From Phycisphaerales bacterium (GTDB taxonomy: Bacteria > Planctomycetota > Phycisphaerae > Phycisphaerales > UBA1924), in the NCBI GenBank assembly GCA_020831775.1, contig JAFIFZ010000081.1, forward strand, positions 1 to 35,395: a DNA stretch of 35,395 nucleotides. The letters are read 5' to 3'. Of this stretch, positions 15,238 through 23,149 are shown in pieces. Position numbers and translations under genes: made by a program. Within the stretch, counting starts at the first letter, position 1, and each line of letters begins with the position of its first letter. Below the pieces are notes generated by a model. It was not told where the DNA came from, did not search any database, and worked only from the letters and a program-made list of their open reading frames with translations.

Positions 15238-15987
15238 TCAGCCCCCCCTCGCCCTGAAACGCCGCACGAACGAGGCGTACTGCTCGGGCGTGTCGATGCC
15301 CGAGGAGCGGGTCTGGTAGATCGCGACGGCCATGGGCACGCCGTGGTAGACGAGGCGGAGCTGCTCGAGCTGCTCGATGGATTCCAGTGCGGTCGGGGCC
15401 ATGTCGAGGTAGGCGTCCAGCAGCCAGCGCCGGTAGGCGTAGAGGCCTGCGTGCTTGAGGGGTTCGTGCCCGGCGGGGTACTCGCCGCTGCGTGCGAAGG
15501 GGATGACCGAGCGCGAGAAGTACACGGCCTCGCCCCGTCCGTTGAGGACGACCTTGACCTTGTTGGGGTCGGAAAAGTCTTCGCCCTCGGCGAACGGGCC
15601 CGCGATGGTGGCGCTGGGGCACTGGCCCTGGGCGATCGCGCCGACAAGAGCGTCGATCGCGCCGGGCTCGATCTCCGGTTCGTCGCCCTGGACATTGACG
15701 ACGATCGCGTCGTTGTCGAGGCCGAGCTTCGAGGCGGTCTCGGCGATGCGGCTGGTGCCGTTGGGATGGTCGGGCGAGGTCATGACGGCTTCTGCGCCGA
15801 AAGCCTCGACGGCGTCGACCACTTCCTGGGCGTCGGTCGCGATCACGACGCGTCCGATCCGCTCGGCGGCGGTCGCGGCCTCCCACACATGGCGGACCAT
15901 CGGCGAGCCGGTCTCCGAGGCGAGCACCTTGCGCGGGAACCTCGTCGAGCCGAGGCGGGCGGGGATGACGGCGACGGCGCTGGTCAT
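15238..15987 (-). CDS. kdsB: 3-deoxy-manno-octulosonate cytidylyltransferase
   Basis: KdsB activates Kdo with CTP to CMP-Kdo for the inner core of lipopolysaccharide, so it implies an LPS-bearing outer membrane. The 249-residue protein has the nucleotide loop VIPARLGSTRFPRKVL, the IATD segment, the PNGTSRIAE motif, VVNVQGDEPEI with the metal-binding Asp, and the C-terminal KHAGLYAYRRWLL and IDTPEQ. All are typical of the family and its length. The longer frame to 16404 runs through palindromic repeats. No SD is obvious before the ATG. It is the upstream partner of mqnD. Confidence 0.93.
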   Translation of the reverse strand: MTSAVAVIPARLGSTRFPRKVLASETGSPMVRHVWEAATAAERIGRVVIATDAQEVVDAVEAFGAEAVMTSPDHPNGTSRIAETASKLGLDNDAIVVNVQGDEPEIEPGAIDALVGAIAQGQCPSATIAGPFAEGEDFSDPNKVKVVLNGRGEAVYFSRSVIPFARSGEYPAGHEPLKHAGLYAYRRWLLDAYLDMAPTALESIEQLEQLRLVYHGVPMAVAIYQTRSSGIDTPEQYASFVRRFRARGG

Positions 15988-16053
15988 GGGCGAGGGCCGA
16001 TCTTGGAGGGATGGTGCGCAGCACGCGTCCGCGCACCGATTCTCGAAATCTCT

Positions 16054-16337
16054 TCGCCCCGAAGGGGCGATGGGTTGTAGCCACGGGTGGAGCGAGCCGA
16101 AGGCGAAGCACAACCCGTGGGAAGCATCGAAAGAATCACATCGCCCCGGAGGGGCGAAGGAATTGTGTTTGTCTGTTTCGCTTCGATGATCAGCGGGCGC
16201 TCGATTCCTCCGCCCCTTCAGGGCGGCGTGTTTCTTGCTCATTATCCACGGGTTCAGCCCGCCTTTGGCGGTCTTCACCCGTGGCAAGGTTCCTGTGCCC
16301 CTACGGGGCTTGCAAGGCTCTTGCGCCCCTTGGGGGC
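16054..16337. repeat. Cluster of REP-like palindromes
   Basis: This cluster lies in the 444-bp gap 15988-16431, which holds no gene. Perfect or near-perfect hairpins are TCGCCCC-GAA-GGGGCGA at 16054-16070 and its variant at 16141-16157, CCGCCC/GGGCGG at 16210-16226, GCCCC-TAC-GGGGC at 16297-16309 and GCCCC/GGGGC at 16325-16336. Two bilobed elements open with CCACGGGT, close with ACCCGTGG and hold an inner small stem, at 16081-16120 and 16246-16284. The order looks like a mosaic of dispersed intergenic elements and not a tandem array. Confidence 0.85.
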
Positions 16338-16393
16338 TTCCGGCGTCGCTGCGACCTGGGGCGCATCGCCCGTGACAATGACAAACGCCTCCG

Positions 16394-16429
16394 CAACCCC
16401 GCACCCAGCGCCCGACTCCCCGCGCCCAC
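16394..16429. repeat. Dispersed repeat, family B, copy 2
   Basis: CCCCGCACCCAGCGCCC, a short spacer, then CCCCGCGCCCA. It matches 13271-13304 and lies just past the 3' end of the TPR-like gene. Confidence 0.55.
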
Positions 16430-16431
16430 CC

Positions 16432-17934
16432 CTACTTCAACTCCGCCACCAGCTTCTTGATCTGCTCGCGTCGGTCGCGGATGTCGCGGAAGCCGATCTG
16501 CTCGATGGCGATGTCGCTGGCGAGCTTCTCCGCCTCGCTCGCGGCTTGGAGGTCTTTCTCCTCGCGGGCCTTGATCGCCAGAGCTTCCATCAGCCCGTAG
16601 CGGAGCTCCATGCCCAGGCCCGAACGCTTGTCGCCTTGCTGTTCGATGCCGGCGCGGAAGGTCTGGATCGCCTCGTCGAGCCACTTCTTGGCCAGGAACG
16701 AGCGGGCGAGCAGGGTCAGCGACTGCACGCGGTTCTTCGGGTCGTTCTTGGATTCCTGGAAGAGGGCGATCGCCTCGTCGTGGTTGCCCAGCTCGAACTC
16801 CAGCCGCCCGAGCTGGTACTTCAGCGCCACATCCGTCGGGTACGCCTCGACTCTAAGGCGGTACTCCTGCAGCTCCATCTCGAGGAACTTCTGGCGGGCC
16901 TTCTTTGCGTTGGCGACGGCCTGCTCGTCGTCGGGGTTCTCCTCAGCGGCCGCGAGGTAGTCCGCCAGCTTTCTTTTCGCCTGACGCAGACGGATGTCGC
17001 CGGCCTGCTGGCGGAAGCGGAACTGATCGGATTCCTCGAACGCCTTCATCAGCAGCTTGTACGCGCGGACCTCGTCCTCGGGGCGGCCCCGCTCGATCAA
17101 GGCCTTGACGAGCTTGCTGATCGTCGGCAGGTCGTCGGGGCGTTCCTTGAACTCCTGCTCGGCGGTCAGGATCAGACGGTCCTTGATGTCCTCGGTCTTG
17201 ACGAGGCGGTCCTCGTCGGAGAGATGCTGCTGCTTGCTGGCGTCGCGGATGTTGGCGAGGAACCCGCCCTCCTCGCCCGCCCTGTCGTACCCGCCCGATG
17301 TCATCGTCGCCTGCGCCGCCATGTTCTTGACGCGCGTGGCCAGGGCGATGTCGGCGTTGTCGATCCGCACGCCCATGTCCCCGGAACGAACCGCAAGGTC
17401 GTACGCCCCCACCGACGCCGCGGACTCCATCAGCTTGACGCACAGGTCCTTTCGGGGCTTCTTGTCACGCCCGATCAGGGGCAGGGCCCGCTCGGCGATC
17501 CAGTAGGTCGGCTCGGCCATGTCCGCCCCGTCGACGCCGTGGAGCTTGCTCGCTGTCTCGGCCGCCTTGACGGCAAGGGCCGGGTTGAGCTGCTCGACGC
17601 TCCAGTCCAAGAGAGCGCCGAGGTACTTCATCACCGGGTCCTTGCGCTCTGCGAAGCTGCGCTTGGTCTCGCGGCTGAGCTTGGTCCCGCCCTCTTGGAT
17701 GAAGGTGGTCGCCGACTTCCAGAAGCCCTCCAGGGCGTTCATCTCCGAGGGGTCCAGGCGCATGCCGTTGAGCCACGAGGTCATCGCGTACTCGTAGTTG
17801 GTCGCTTCGTGCACGGTCTTTGCGTGCTCGAAGAACCGGCGTGCCTTCTCCGGGGAGAACTTCGGCGCCGCCTCCTGCTGCTCGGCCTCGGGCTCCGGGG
17901 CGGCGTCGCTCTTCTTCTTTCCAAATAGTGCCAA
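16432..17934 (-). CDS. TPR-like helical repeat protein
   Basis: This 500-residue soluble protein is almost entirely helical. It begins MALFGKKKSD and an acidic Gln-rich linker, then ARRFFEHAKTVHEATNYEYA, which looks like a TPR helix pair. Further TPR-like units are seen at about 365-450 (LKYQLGRLEFELGNHDEAIA, then SLTLLARSFLAKKWLDEAIQ). No signal peptide or membrane segment is present, so it is likely cytosolic and acts as a scaffold. The start is TTG at 17934 with GGAGGG 9 nt before it. The next in-frame starts lie inside the conserved region. It diverges from def. Confidence 0.8.
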   Translation of the reverse strand: MALFGKKKSDAAPEPEAEQQEAAPKFSPEKARRFFEHAKTVHEATNYEYAMTSWLNGMRLDPSEMNALEGFWKSATTFIQEGGTKLSRETKRSFAERKDPVMKYLGALLDWSVEQLNPALAVKAAETASKLHGVDGADMAEPTYWIAERALPLIGRDKKPRKDLCVKLMESAASVGAYDLAVRSGDMGVRIDNADIALATRVKNMAAQATMTSGGYDRAGEEGGFLANIRDASKQQHLSDEDRLVKTEDIKDRLILTAEQEFKERPDDLPTISKLVKALIERGRPEDEVRAYKLLMKAFEESDQFRFRQQAGDIRLRQAKRKLADYLAAAEENPDDEQAVANAKKARQKFLEMELQEYRLRVEAYPTDVALKYQLGRLEFELGNHDEAIALFQESKNDPKNRVQSLTLLARSFLAKKWLDEAIQTFRAGIEQQGDKRSGLGMELRYGLMEALAIKAREEKDLQAASEAEKLASDIAIEQIGFRDIRDRREQIKKLVAELK

Positions 17935-18030
17935 CGGTTCGTTCCCTCCGGCAAGTCGTAAGGGGATCGCTCGGGTGCGGTCCAGCCGCTGATCTTATCG
18001 ACCCGGGGGCGGACGCGCCCGCGGAGACCA

Positions 18031-18036
18031 TACGAT
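18031..18036 (+). promoter_or_regulatory. Putative leaderless -10 box of def
   Basis: TACGAT, then CGGCCG (6 nt) and the def ATG. The same TACGAT box with 6-7 nt spacing precedes nadC and the sigma-factor gene. Confidence 0.55.
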
Positions 18037-18042
18037 CGGCCG

Positions 18043-18642
18043 ATGAGCCCCGATCCCGCCCACAACGAAGTTTCCGAGGCCGCCGACCCCGGTTCCCTCT
18101 CGATCGTCGACTACCCCCACCCCGCCCTGCGCGCCAGGACCCACAAGGTCGACCCCTCCGCCCCCGGCGTCAGAGCCGTCGCCGAGCGGATGCTCGAGCT
18201 GATGTACGAGGCCGAGGGCATCGGGCTCGCCGCCCCGCAGGTCGGGCTCTCGTGGCGCCTGTTCGTCATCGATGTCCCCCACCGCGAGAACGGGCGCGAG
18301 AAGGCGTCGCCCCCCGCCGCCGACCGGGCCGAATCCACCGGAGGCCCCGTGGTCTTCATCAACCCCAGCCTCAGCGACGCCGAGGGCGCCCCCGAGCCCA
18401 TGGAGGAGGGCTGCCTCAGCCTGCCGGAGATCGCCGGCGAGCTCCTCCGCCCGCCGAGGATCACCGTCACCGCGACCGGTCTCGACGGCAAGGAGTTCAC
18501 CCTCAAGACCAGGGGCCTGCTCGCCCGCTGCGTGCAGCACGAGTTCGACCACCTCGAAGGCATCCTCATCATCGACCGCTTCACCCGCTCCGCAGAGCTC
18601 AAAAACCGCAAAGCGGTCAAGAGCCTCGAAGAGACGGGCTGA
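18043..18642 (+). CDS. def: Peptide deformylase
   Basis: Peptide deformylase removes the N-formyl group from nascent proteins using a metal ion. All three active-site motifs are intact in the 199-residue protein: GIGLAAPQVG (59-68), EGCLSLP (122-128, Cys124 as metal ligand) and QHEFDH (165-170, His166 and His170 as ligands, Glu167 catalytic). An insertion of about 15 residues (80-100) between motifs 1 and 2 makes it longer than the usual 165-180. It is followed 12 bp later by fmt, the enzyme that adds the formyl group, a classic pairing. The first 12 residues are poorly conserved, but the TACGAT box supports this start. Confidence 0.95.
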   Translation: MSPDPAHNEVSEAADPGSLSIVDYPHPALRARTHKVDPSAPGVRAVAERMLELMYEAEGIGLAAPQVGLSWRLFVIDVPHRENGREKASPPAADRAESTGGPVVFINPSLSDAEGAPEPMEEGCLSLPEIAGELLRPPRITVTATGLDGKEFTLKTRGLLARCVQHEFDHLEGILIIDRFTRSAELKNRKAVKSLEETG

Positions 18643-18654
18643 GGGGCGCGAGCG

Positions 18655-19587
18655 ATGAAGATCGGCTTCCTCGGCTCCAGCCCGTTCGCCCTGCCCACGC
18701 TCGACGCGCTTCGCCGCGAGCACGAGCTCGTCATGGTCGTCACCCAGCCCGACCGCCCCGCCGGTCGCGGCACGCGCACCACGCCGACGCCCGTGTCGAA
18801 GTGGGCCGCACAGCACGCGCCCGAGGCCGAGCTCTATAAGCCCGAACGCATCGGCGAGCGCGAGGCGATCGAACGCCTGCTGCTCACCGGCGCCGACGCG
18901 TGGGTTGTGATCGCCTACGGGCAGAAGCTGCCGCGGGCGCTCTACACCCGCGTGTTCATGATCAACCTGCACGCCTCGCTCCTGCCCCGCTGGCGCGGCG
19001 CGGCGCCGATCAACGCGGCGATCCTCGCCGGAGATTCCGAAACGGGCAACTGCGTCATCACCATCGCCGAGAAGATGGACGCGGGCGAGGTGCTCGCCTC
19101 GACCCGGCGCACGATCGAGCCGGATGTCACCGCCGGAGAGCTCCACGACCTGCTCGCGTCCGACGGGCCCGAGCCGATCCTGCAGACGCTCGACGACTTT
19201 CAGAGCGGAACGCTCCGCCCCGTCACGCAAGACGAATCGCTGGTGACCCACGCCCCGAAGGTCTCGCGCGACGACGCGTGGGTGGATTTCTCGCAGAGCG
19301 CAGACGCCTGCCGCCGGCGGATCAATGCGCTGAGCCCCAGGCCGGGCGTAAGCGTCCCCGACGGCGGCCAGCCGCTGAAGCTGCTCAAGGCCGCGCCGGG
19401 GGACCGCCCGGCGGACGCGTCGCCCGGGACGCTGCTGGACGCTTCTGCGGGGCTGCTCGCCTGCGGCAAGGGGACGATCCGTCTGGTCGAGGTCCAGCCG
19501 GCGGGGAAAAAGCCCATGGCGTGGGGGGATTTCGCCCGGGGCCGCCGGCTGGTCGAGGGCCATACATTCATGAGTACGCCCCGCTGA
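18655..19587 (+). CDS. fmt: Methionyl-tRNA formyltransferase
   Basis: Fmt formylates initiator Met-tRNA with 10-formyl-tetrahydrofolate. The 310-residue protein has the N-terminal Rossmann start IGFLGSSPFALPTL, the basic anticipated tRNA-contact loop QPDRPAGRGTR, and the catalytic triad Asn104, His106 and Asp142 in NLHASLLPRWRGAAPIN and EKMDAGEV. The C-terminal OB-like domain follows (about 205-310). GAGGGG lies about 10 nt before the ATG. It is the second gene of def-fmt. Confidence 0.95.
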   Translation: MKIGFLGSSPFALPTLDALRREHELVMVVTQPDRPAGRGTRTTPTPVSKWAAQHAPEAELYKPERIGEREAIERLLLTGADAWVVIAYGQKLPRALYTRVFMINLHASLLPRWRGAAPINAAILAGDSETGNCVITIAEKMDAGEVLASTRRTIEPDVTAGELHDLLASDGPEPILQTLDDFQSGTLRPVTQDESLVTHAPKVSRDDAWVDFSQSADACRRRINALSPRPGVSVPDGGQPLKLLKAAPGDRPADASPGTLLDASAGLLACGKGTIRLVEVQPAGKKPMAWGDFARGRRLVEGHTFMSTPR

Positions 19588-19649
19588 GACGCCCGCCCCC
19601 CCATCGCACCCCTCGCACCCCATTCGCCCCACGCCCGAGGCGCCGCCCC

Positions 19650-20162
19650 GTGTCCGACCGCCTCAAACACACGACCGTGACGAAACCCGACGCGGCGCGC
19701 AAGCCCGCGCCCGCCGCGCCGAGACCGCGCGCCCCCGGCGCGACCATGGCGCAGCGTTACGAGTCGCTCACCGACGAGATGCTCACCCGCTACCGCGTCC
19801 GTGTGCGCAAGTGGCGCACCAGCATGTCGGGCTGCGCGTGGGAGGTTTCCTACCGCGACGGGACGGTTTCGCGGCTCATCGAAGCGCCCAGGCCCAAGGG
19901 CCCGATGTCCGCAGCGGTCTTCCTGCACGAGATCGGCCACCACGCGATCGGCTTTCACACCTACAAGCCGCGCTGCGTCGAGGAGTACTACGCGTGGGCG
20001 TTCGCCCTCTCGGAGATGGACCGGCACGGGATCAGCATCACCGAGAATGTGCGCAAACGCGTCTACGACGCGCTGCACTACGCGGTGCAGAAGGCCAAAC
20101 GCCGTGGGCTCAAGGAACTCCCGGCGGAACTGCTGCCCTACGAGCACCCAAGGCGCAAGTGA
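19650..20162 (+). CDS. Small HEXXH putative zinc metalloprotease
   Basis: This putative gluzincin-type protein has 170 residues. A Pro/Ala/Arg-rich N-terminus (1-32) is followed by a compact domain holding FLHEIGHHAIGFH with the zinc motif His93-Glu94-x-x-His97. It continues as VEEYYAWAFAL, where Glu111 or Glu112 is a candidate third ligand. The HExxH...ExxAxxFA order recalls ImmA/IrrE (M78) peptidases, but at low similarity. There is no signal peptide. The GTG at 19650 has GAGG about 11 nt upstream. The ATG at 19746 is a shorter alternative that keeps the domain. It lies 62 bp after fmt and may be its operon partner. Substrate unknown. Confidence 0.65.
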   Translation: MSDRLKHTTVTKPDAARKPAPAAPRPRAPGATMAQRYESLTDEMLTRYRVRVRKWRTSMSGCAWEVSYRDGTVSRLIEAPRPKGPMSAAVFLHEIGHHAIGFHTYKPRCVEEYYAWAFALSEMDRHGISITENVRKRVYDALHYAVQKAKRRGLKELPAELLPYEHPRRK

Positions 20163-20227
20163 TCGCGGCCTTGACTCTGCTCGCCATGGCCCGGTCGACC
20201 GATTTGAATTGAACGAGCCGCCGGTCT

Positions 20228-21154
20228 TCACTCGCCCAGAGGCGGAGCGATCACGACGCGCCGGGACATGTCCGAGACCCAGACGCCGCCGGGCCGCTCG
20301 ATCGTCACCGCGAAGTGAACCGCCTCGCCGACGGGAAGGGCCGGATCGATCGGGATGATGATCTCGCCCGGCTTGCCGTGCCGGGCCGCGGCGTTGAACA
20401 CGCCCCCGCTGACGCGCTGGTTGATCGCCTCCTCGCCGTAGCGGGCGTCGATGATCCAGAGCTGGTACTGCAGCTCGGTCGGGTCGTTGAGCGGCAGGCC
20501 GACGAAACGCATAAAGCCGGTCTGGGTCTGGTCGTCCCAGACGACATCGCCCTCGACGCCTTCGAGCTCGGGCGGGGCGTCGGGCCCCATCGCCCAGGGC
20601 GTCCACTCGATCGGCTCGACGCCGCGCTGGATCAGCGCCTCGCGGGCCTCGGCGAGCGTCGCGCCGAAGGGCGGCTGCTCGGGCGTGACGGCCGGACGCA
20701 GCCAGCCGAGCGCGGCGACCAACGCGATCGCCGCGGCGACCGCCCAAGGCAGCCACGCAGACCCGCCGGACCTCGGGCCGCCGACGCGGGCGACGATGTC
20801 GGGGTTCTCGTTCTGGCGGGGGCGGTCGATCGGCATCGAACCGCTCTGCTCCTGGGCGGGTCGCTTCGCGCCCGGCGGCGCAGGCAGATCACCTCCGGCC
20901 TTGCGGCGAGAACGGGCGCTGACAAAATGGTCGGCACGATCGGCCAGGGCACGGTGGATGTGCTCGGGCAGCGGGCCCTTGTCCTCTGCAAAGAGCACCG
21001 CAACAGCGCCGGCCGCGAGCTCGAGCGAGGCGTCGTCGTCGACCTCGCCCTCGGCGATCAGGCTGCGAAGCTCCGCCTCTTCGTCGGCGTTGAGGCCGAA
21101 GATCGCCCGCTGGACGAGGAGCTCTTCCCCGCGGCTGGAGTACTGCTCGCTCAT
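20228..21154 (-). CDS. Anti-sigma factor, RskA-like
   Basis: This membrane protein is predicted to hold the adjacent sigma factor inactive. The 308-residue protein has a cytoplasmic N-terminus (1-130) starting with a helical SRGEELLVQRAIFGLNADEE segment resembling the anti-sigma-K N-domain. One membrane helix follows at about 133-152 (WLPWAVAAAIALVAALGW). An extracytoplasmic RskA C-domain (about 160-308) has YQLWIIDARYG, FNAAARHGKPGEIIIPID and FAVTIERPGGVW, strongly reminiscent of the family. It carries no zinc anti-sigma HxxxCxxC motif, as expected for RskA. Its ATG overlaps the sigma stop by 4 bp (ATGA), so the two are translationally coupled. Confidence 0.88.
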   Translation of the reverse strand: MSEQYSSRGEELLVQRAIFGLNADEEAELRSLIAEGEVDDDASLELAAGAVAVLFAEDKGPLPEHIHRALADRADHFVSARSRRKAGGDLPAPPGAKRPAQEQSGSMPIDRPRQNENPDIVARVGGPRSGGSAWLPWAVAAAIALVAALGWLRPAVTPEQPPFGATLAEAREALIQRGVEPIEWTPWAMGPDAPPELEGVEGDVVWDDQTQTGFMRFVGLPLNDPTELQYQLWIIDARYGEEAINQRVSGGVFNAAARHGKPGEIIIPIDPALPVGEAVHFAVTIERPGGVWVSDMSRRVVIAPPLGE

Positions 21155-21750
21155 GACGCCCCCCCCTTCGCCTCGGGCGTTGCGGCGAGCAGTTCGCGGA
21201 GCTTGATGAGCCCGCGTCGGGCGTGGGTTTTGACGGTGCCGAGGGGCAGGCCGGTGGCTCTGGAGATCTTCTCGTGCGAGAGCCCCTGGTGGATCGACAG
21301 GCGGAGCACCCGCTGCTGCTCGTCGCTGAGCTGATCGAACGCCTCGGAGACCCGGCCGACATCGTCGGAGATCGACGCCCGGTCCTCGGGGGCGGAGACG
21401 GATGACGCGGCGCCCTCGGGCACCTGCTCCTCGTTGGGGCGTCGCCCGGCGCGACGCTGACGGTCGATCAGCCGCCGACGGGCGATCATCGCGACGAAGG
21501 CGGTCTCTGAGGCGATCGAGGGGTCGTACCGCCCCGAACTCTTCCAGACGTCGATGAAGATTTCCTGGACGGCGTCCTCGGCCTCAGAGGCGGTCGGCGT
21601 CAGACGCCGGGCCAGCGACCAGACCAGCCCCCCGAACCGGTCAAGGCACTCGCGGACAGCCGCCGGATCCCCCGACGCGACGCGCTGGAGGATGCCCGGT
21701 GCTTCGGCTGAAATCTCAGCCCCAGGGTTGTTTTTCTTCCCGCCTTCCAC
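21151..21750 (-). CDS. ECF RNA polymerase sigma factor, SigK-like
   Basis: This 199-residue extracytoplasmic-function sigma factor has region 2 at about 20-100 (RVASGDPAAVRECLDRFGGL, then EAEDAVQEIFIDVWKSSGRY and the -10-binding ARRRLIDRQRR). Region 4 is at about 130-190 (LSDEQQRVLRLSIHQGLSHE, then the recognition helix LPLGTVKTHARRG). The frame is open to an ATG at 21834, but I place the start at the GTG at 21750. A TACGAT box sits 6 nt before it, exactly as in def, and the extra 28 residues are not family-like. It is coupled to the RskA-like anti-sigma gene and lies downstream of the fasciclin gene and its terminator. Confidence 0.9.
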   Translation of the reverse strand: MEGGKKNNPGAEISAEAPGILQRVASGDPAAVRECLDRFGGLVWSLARRLTPTASEAEDAVQEIFIDVWKSSGRYDPSIASETAFVAMIARRRLIDRQRRAGRRPNEEQVPEGAASSVSAPEDRASISDDVGRVSEAFDQLSDEQQRVLRLSIHQGLSHEKISRATGLPLGTVKTHARRGLIKLRELLAATPEAKGGAS

Positions 21751-21756
21751 GGATCC

Positions 21757-21762
21757 ATCGTA
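21757..21762 (-). promoter_or_regulatory. Putative leaderless -10 box of the sigma gene
   Basis: TACGAT on the minus strand, then 6 nt (GGATCC) and GTG 21750. It fixes the start of the sigma factor if real. Confidence 0.5.
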
Positions 21763-21889
21763 GCGCCGAGCGCGGTTGCCCACCACGCCGGAGACTGTTT
21801 CCAAGAACTTGTTTGATTGCAGAACGCACAACATAGAGAGGATCTCATCAGGGAGTTCGCAACGGACGGGTGCGTCGGATGCCCCGTGT

Positions 21890-21921
21890 AAAAAAACAAC
21901 CGGACGCCTGGAGGCGCCCGG
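21890..21921 (-). terminator. Intrinsic terminator after the fasciclin gene
   Basis: On the minus strand CCGGGCGCC-TCCA-GGCGTCCGG is a 9-bp stem (one G-U pair) followed by TTGTTTTTTT. It separates the fasciclin gene from the sigma/anti-sigma unit. Confidence 0.93.
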
Positions 21922-21967
21922 CCGTAAGAGGAGATGGATGCGTCGCCTTTGGTCGCGGTCCTGGGGA

Positions 21968-22966
21968 TTAGTTACCGGGCAGGATGACGGTGTCGATCAC
22001 ATGGATGACGCCGTTGCTCGCCTCGATGTCCGCATTCACGACGCGGGCGTCGTTGACCATGACGCGGTTGTAGCGGTTGCGGATGCGGATCTCGCCGCCC
22101 TGCACGGTCTCGGCCCGGCCGGCCTCGAGCGCCTCGTTGCTGTAGACGCGTCCGGCGACGACATGGTACTTCAGGATCGACGCGAGCTGGTCGCGGTTCT
22201 CCTCAAGCAGCAGCGACTCGACCGTGCCGGAAGGCAGCTTGCGGAACGCCTCGTCGGTCGGGGCGAAGACGGTGTAGGGACCATCGCCGACGAGCACCTT
22301 GACCAGGCCCGCCGCCTCGGCCGCGGCCAGCAGCGTCGAGAACGAACCGGCCTCCTGCGCGACCTCAACGATGTTGTTCGTCTGGGGCAGGATCACGGTG
22401 TCGATGACATGGATCACGCCGTTGGAGGCCATGATGTCCGTCGAGGTGACGGTGGCGCGGGTGCGGTCGTTGCCGACGCGGACGCGGCCATTGGACGACT
22501 CGACCGTGATGCGCTGGCCGTTGACGCTCTTGTGCGCCGGGGAACCGACGACGGTCTCGGCCTTGGCCCGGGCGGGCACGACATGGTAAGTCAGGATGGC
22601 GACGAGCTTGTCGCGGTTTTCAGGCTGCAAGAGCGACTCGACGGTGCCGCTCGGCAGCTTGCGGAACGCCTCATCGGTCGGGGCGAACACAGTGAACGGG
22701 CCCTCGCCGCCGAGAATCTCATTCAACTCAGCGGCGTCGATCGCCGCGAGCAGCGTGCCGAACGAACCGGCGGCCCGGGCGGTCTGCAAGATGTCGGCGC
22801 GGCGCTCGCTGCCCTCCCCGCGATGATGATCGACCAGCGAAGCGGTGACCACCTGCACATTGCTCTGGCCCGCGACGCTCTCGCTACCGCACTGCGCATA
22901 TGCAGTCCCAGCGGCAAGAACGGTACCGAGCGCAGCGACAGCCCCCGTGATAACACGGCTACTCAT
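21968..22966 (-). CDS. Secreted protein with two fasciclin (FAS1) domains
   Basis: This exported adhesion-type protein has 332 residues with a Sec signal peptide (about 1-24, ending AGTAYA before QCGSE). Two FAS1 domains follow, about 55-185 and 190-330. Both contain the FAS1 motifs GP(F/Y)TVFAPTDEAFRKL, the central YHVV strand and SNGVIHVIDTVILP, and they are nearly identical through VFAPTDEAFRKLPSGTVE, which suggests a fairly recent internal duplication. An AAGGAG Shine-Dalgarno precedes the ATG at 22966. It is neighbour to an ECF sigma/RskA pair, as are the FAS1 proteins MPT70/MPT83 in mycobacteria, and is a likely target of that sigma factor (inference). Confidence 0.92.
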   Translation of the reverse strand: MSSRVITGAVAALGTVLAAGTAYAQCGSESVAGQSNVQVVTASLVDHHRGEGSERRADILQTARAAGSFGTLLAAIDAAELNEILGGEGPFTVFAPTDEAFRKLPSGTVESLLQPENRDKLVAILTYHVVPARAKAETVVGSPAHKSVNGQRITVESSNGRVRVGNDRTRATVTSTDIMASNGVIHVIDTVILPQTNNIVEVAQEAGSFSTLLAAAEAAGLVKVLVGDGPYTVFAPTDEAFRKLPSGTVESLLLEENRDQLASILKYHVVAGRVYSNEALEAGRAETVQGGEIRIRNRYNRVMVNDARVVNADIEASNGVIHVIDTVILPGN

Positions 22967-23022
22967 GATCTTGACTCCTTGCTTTCCTTCCCGGACGCCC
23001 GACAGAGTGCGGCGGACCGGGT

Positions 23023-23028
23023 ACTTTA
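23023..23028 (-). promoter_or_regulatory. Possible -10 box of the fasciclin gene
   Basis: TAAAGT (in GGATTTAAAGTACC) lies 56 nt before the ATG. No -35 is recognised, and no mycobacterial SigK-type CCATCC...CCGAAT pair was found. Confidence 0.25.
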
Positions 23029-23149
23029 AATCCGGCGTGCTCCGAGGCCACTCGCCCCGCGTCTCACGCTCCGGCCGGCTCATTGCGCCGGTTGTGTGCG
23101 AAGGGCTTCGACCTCCGGATCACCCGGATGCAGCGCGCAGCGCAGAGCC

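Noticed and set aside
14291-16111. A 606-codon frame extending mqnD upstream
   Set aside because: The extension reads kdsB out of frame. The MqnD family starts at LTLGHSPDADD, just after the ATG at 15232.
18900-20162. A 420-codon frame fusing sequence inside fmt to the HEXXH protein
   Set aside because: The first 250 codons are an out-of-frame reading of fmt. Only the part from about 19650 is protein-like.
21751-21834. Longer start for the sigma factor at the ATG 21834
   Set aside because: It has no SD and no close -10, and the extra residues do not resemble an ECF N-terminus. The TACGAT-N6-GTG at 21750 is better. Not excluded.
21835-21900. CATCC...CCGTTG upstream of the sigma gene as a SigK-type promoter
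   Set aside because: The spacing is about 11 nt instead of 16-17 and the -10 does not match CCGAAT.
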